From Spartobacteria bacterium (GTDB taxonomy: Bacteria > Verrucomicrobiota > Verrucomicrobiia > Chthoniobacterales > Chthoniobacteraceae): a stretch of DNA of 15,943 bases. Both the position numbers and the translations under genes were made by a program. Shown here in pieces: positions 14,013 through 15,943 of the stretch (its first letter is position 1; each line of letters opens with the position of its first letter). The stretch covers positions 1 to 15,943 of the forward strand of contig JANXZI010000691.1 of the NCBI GenBank assembly GCA_025355595.1. Reading direction: 5' to 3'. Under the pieces are notes generated by a model that saw nothing but the letters and a program-made list of their open reading frames with translations, did no database searches and was not told where the DNA came from.

Positions 14013-15943
14013 CTATAGCTTCCCGAGCATCTCGAGGATCGCGTCAAATTTCATCGTGGCCTTCTCCTGCGTCACGGGCTTGTTCAGCAGTTCGCCGCCG
14101 TCCACGCGATCGATCAGATCAGGATCGAGTTCCTTCAGAAAGCTGCTCGGCGCGCACGACACCGCGCTGCCGTACTTTGTGCGGTTGCGACACCAGGTGA
14201 TCGCGAGCGTCTGTTTCGCCCGCGTGATGCCCACGTAGAGCAGCCGGCGCTCCTCATCCACGGTGCCTTCGAGCTTCGAGCGTTCGTGCGGCAGTACGCC
14301 CTCCTCGCAGCCGATGAGATGGACGTGTGGAAACTCCAGCCCCTTCGACGCGTGCAGCGTGATGAGCGTGACCCCGCTGACTTCCTCCTCCTTCTCCTCC
14401 TCGCGCTCGTGGCGCAGCAGCATCGCGTCGAGCCATTCGCGGAGGCCCTTATTCTTGCCGTCGTGATAGGCCTGAAAGTCGTTGAGCAGATACGCGATGT
14501 TCTGCTCGCGCTTCAGCCATTCCTCCGGCGTCTTGCAGGTGCGGTGGAGGTCCGTGAGGTAGCCGCTGTCCGTGAGCATCGCGCGGAGCACGCCGGGCTG
14601 GTTCGCGAGCGGCTCGTGCATTCTCAAATCCGTGTCGTCGAGGAATGCGGTGAATTTTTCCACCGCGCCGCGCGTGCGTGTCGTGAGCGATGCGAGGAAC
14701 TCGTCGTCGCGCATGATCGCAAAAACGGAACACCGCTTGTGGATGCTCGCGGTCGTCGCTTTTTCCACCGTGCCGTCGCTGATGCCGCGCGCGGGCGTGT
14801 TCACGATGCGCAGCAGCGACACGTCGTCGTCCGCATTCATCAGGCACGCGGCGTAGGCGAGCACGTCCTTGATTTCGCGGCTGTCGAAGAAGCTGTTCCC
14901 GCCCACGACGCGATAGGGGATTTTCAAGTCGCGGAACGTCGTCTCGAAAAGCCGCGACTGCGCATTCATGCGGAAGAGCACGGCGAAGTCCTCCCACTTC
15001 AGCCCCTCGGTGATCTTGCGGCTGTGAATCTCGCTGACGATTAATGTCGCCTCCTGCACGTCGTCCGGCATCGCGAGCACGCGCACCTTTTCGCCGCCTT
15101 CCTTCGCGCTCCAGAGTTTCTTCGCGCGTCGGCGCGCGTTGTTTTTGATGAGCGAATTCGCGGTGCCGAGGATGAAGTTTGTCGAGCGATAGTTCTGTTC
15201 GAGCTTGATCACCGCGGGATTCGGGAAGTGCGTCTCAAATTCCAAAATGTTCGACGCCTCCGCGCCGCGCCAGCCGTAGATGGACTGGTCATCGTCGCCC
15301 ACGACCGCGACGTTTTTCCGCTCGTCGGCGAGCATGATGATGAGGTCGAGCTGCAGGCGGTTCGTGTCCTGAAATTCGTCCACCATGATGTAGTGAAACT
15401 TTCGCTGCCACCGCTCGCGAACATCGCCGTGCTGATCGAGAAGTTTCACCGTGAGCAGCAGCAGATCGTCGAAGTCCACCGCGTTCAGGTTTTTCAGTTC
15501 CTGATTGTAGCGGGCGAAGACTGCGCCGATCAGCGTCTTGTCGTCGCCCGGTTCGCGCCAGCCCTTGTTCTTCGCCTTGCTGATGAGATTTTTGGCGAGG
15601 CCGGGATCGAGTTTCTCGTCGCGCGCCGCGGTGCGCGTGATGATCTTTTTGATCAACCCCGTCGTGTCGCCCTCGTCGTAGATCGAGAAGTTCTTCTTGT
15701 AGCCGAGCTTCTCGATGTCCTGCCGCAGGATGCGGACGCAGAGCGCGTGAAAGGTGGACATCACCGCCTTCTTCGCCTGGTCGGGATCGATCATCGTCGC
15801 GAGGCGCTCGCGCATTTCCTTCGCCGCCTTGTTCGTGAAAGTGACGGCGAGAATGTTCTCCGGCGCGACGCCGCGCGAGATGAGGAAGGCGGCGCGCGCC
15901 GTGATCACGCGCGTCTTGCCGCTGCCCGCGCCGGCGAGGATCA
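14013..15943 (-). CDS. UvrD/PcrA/Rep-family ATP-dependent DNA helicase (N-terminus cut by window edge)
   Basis: A superfamily 1A 3'-to-5' DNA helicase used in repair, replication restart or clearing proteins from DNA. Reading from the window edge, the Walker A motif GAGSGKT is encoded at 15912-15932, and only a few codons precede it in view. Next come motif Ia TFTNKAAKEM, STFHALCVRIL, the Walker B motif VDEFQDTN, motif III GDDDQSIYGWRGA, motif IV EQNYRST, motif V TLITLHASKGLEFPHV and motif VI YVGITRAK. The GTG at 15908 lies after Walker A, so it is not the start. The protein ends about 70 residues after motif VI, without the Tudor-like tail of PcrA/UvrD, giving an estimated full length near 665-670, closer to Rep. 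No key motif is damaged. It converges on the AsmA-like gene across the inverted repeat. Family is certain; which paralogue (Rep, PcrA or UvrD role) is not. Confidence 0.95.
   Translation of the reverse strand, partial: ILAGAGSGKTRVITARAAFLISRGVAPENILAVTFTNKAAKEMRERLATMIDPDQAKKAVMSTFHALCVRILRQDIEKLGYKKNFSIYDEGDTTGLIKKIITRTAARDEKLDPGLAKNLISKAKNKGWREPGDDKTLIGAVFARYNQELKNLNAVDFDDLLLLTVKLLDQHGDVRERWQRKFHYIMVDEFQDTNRLQLDLIIMLADERKNVAVVGDDDQSIYGWRGAEASNILEFETHFPNPAVIKLEQNYRSTNFILGTANSLIKNNARRRAKKLWSAKEGGEKVRVLAMPDDVQEATLIVSEIHSRKITEGLKWEDFAVLFRMNAQSRLFETTFRDLKIPYRVVGGNSFFDSREIKDVLAYAACLMNADDDVSLLRIVNTPARGISDGTVEKATTASIHKRCSVFAIMRDDEFLASLTTRTRGAVEKFTAFLDDTDLRMHEPLANQPGVLRAMLTDSGYLTDLHRTCKTPEEWLKREQNIAYLLNDFQAYHDGKNKGLREWLDAMLLRHEREEEKEEEVSGVTLITLHASKGLEFPHVHLIGCEEGVLPHERSKLEGTVDEERRLLYVGITRAKQTLAITWCRNRTKYGSAVSCAPSSFLKELDPDLIDRVDGGELLNKPVTQEKATMKFDAILEMLGKL

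Noticed and set aside
13832..14200. Small open frames on the plus strand near the inverted repeat
   Set aside because: They start inside the repeat arm and run antisense into the helicase gene, with no Shine-Dalgarno and no recognisable product.

Overview
The window is GC-rich bacterial DNA, almost entirely coding, and looks like a member of the Verrucomicrobia (PVC group). Three things point there. The first gene has the PVC-type architecture of a sugar-dehydrogenase-like beta-propeller, HEAT repeats and a cytochrome c-like heme domain. A 1346-residue protein carries the N-terminal features of 'Verru_Chthon cassette protein A', a family named after Verrucomicrobium and Chthoniobacter. The intergenic spaces also hold heptanucleotide tandem repeats and a REP-like inverted repeat. 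There is no sign of phage, plasmid, transposase, CRISPR, rRNA or tRNA.

Layout. Positions 1-5191 (+) hold an overlapping pair: the 3' part of the heme-containing propeller protein and a secreted acetyl-xylan-esterase-like alpha/beta hydrolase. Both are probably exported and may act together in glycan degradation. The next 118 bp contain eight 7-bp repeats and a strong terminator-like hairpin with six T, which ends only 16 nt before a lipoprotein gene (5310-6089, +). That gene encodes a family 3 solute-binding protein with no transporter partner in view. It converges with miaA (6094-7074, -), whose last codons are made of a second, related heptamer array.

Divergent from miaA, 63 bp away, is the Verru_Chthon A-like gene (7138-11178, +). 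An AsmA/TamB-like membrane-anchored periplasmic protein (11239-13767, +) follows 60 bp later. Both have one N-terminal membrane segment and a proline-rich C-terminal tail, so they may be an envelope pair. A 245-bp gap between convergent genes holds a large imperfect inverted repeat with a nested hairpin (13818-13971). The window ends with a UvrD/Rep-family DNA helicase (14013-15943, -), cut at its N-terminus just upstream of the Walker A motif.

Most worth a second look: the lone Verru_Chthon A-like gene with its Pro/Thr tail, the two related heptamer arrays on either side of the lipoprotein gene (one supplying the C-terminus of MiaA), the terminator placed like an attenuator, the REP-like element, the degenerate second hydrolase domain, and the binding protein lacking the usual carboxylate-binding arginine. 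No complete new defence or mobile system was found.
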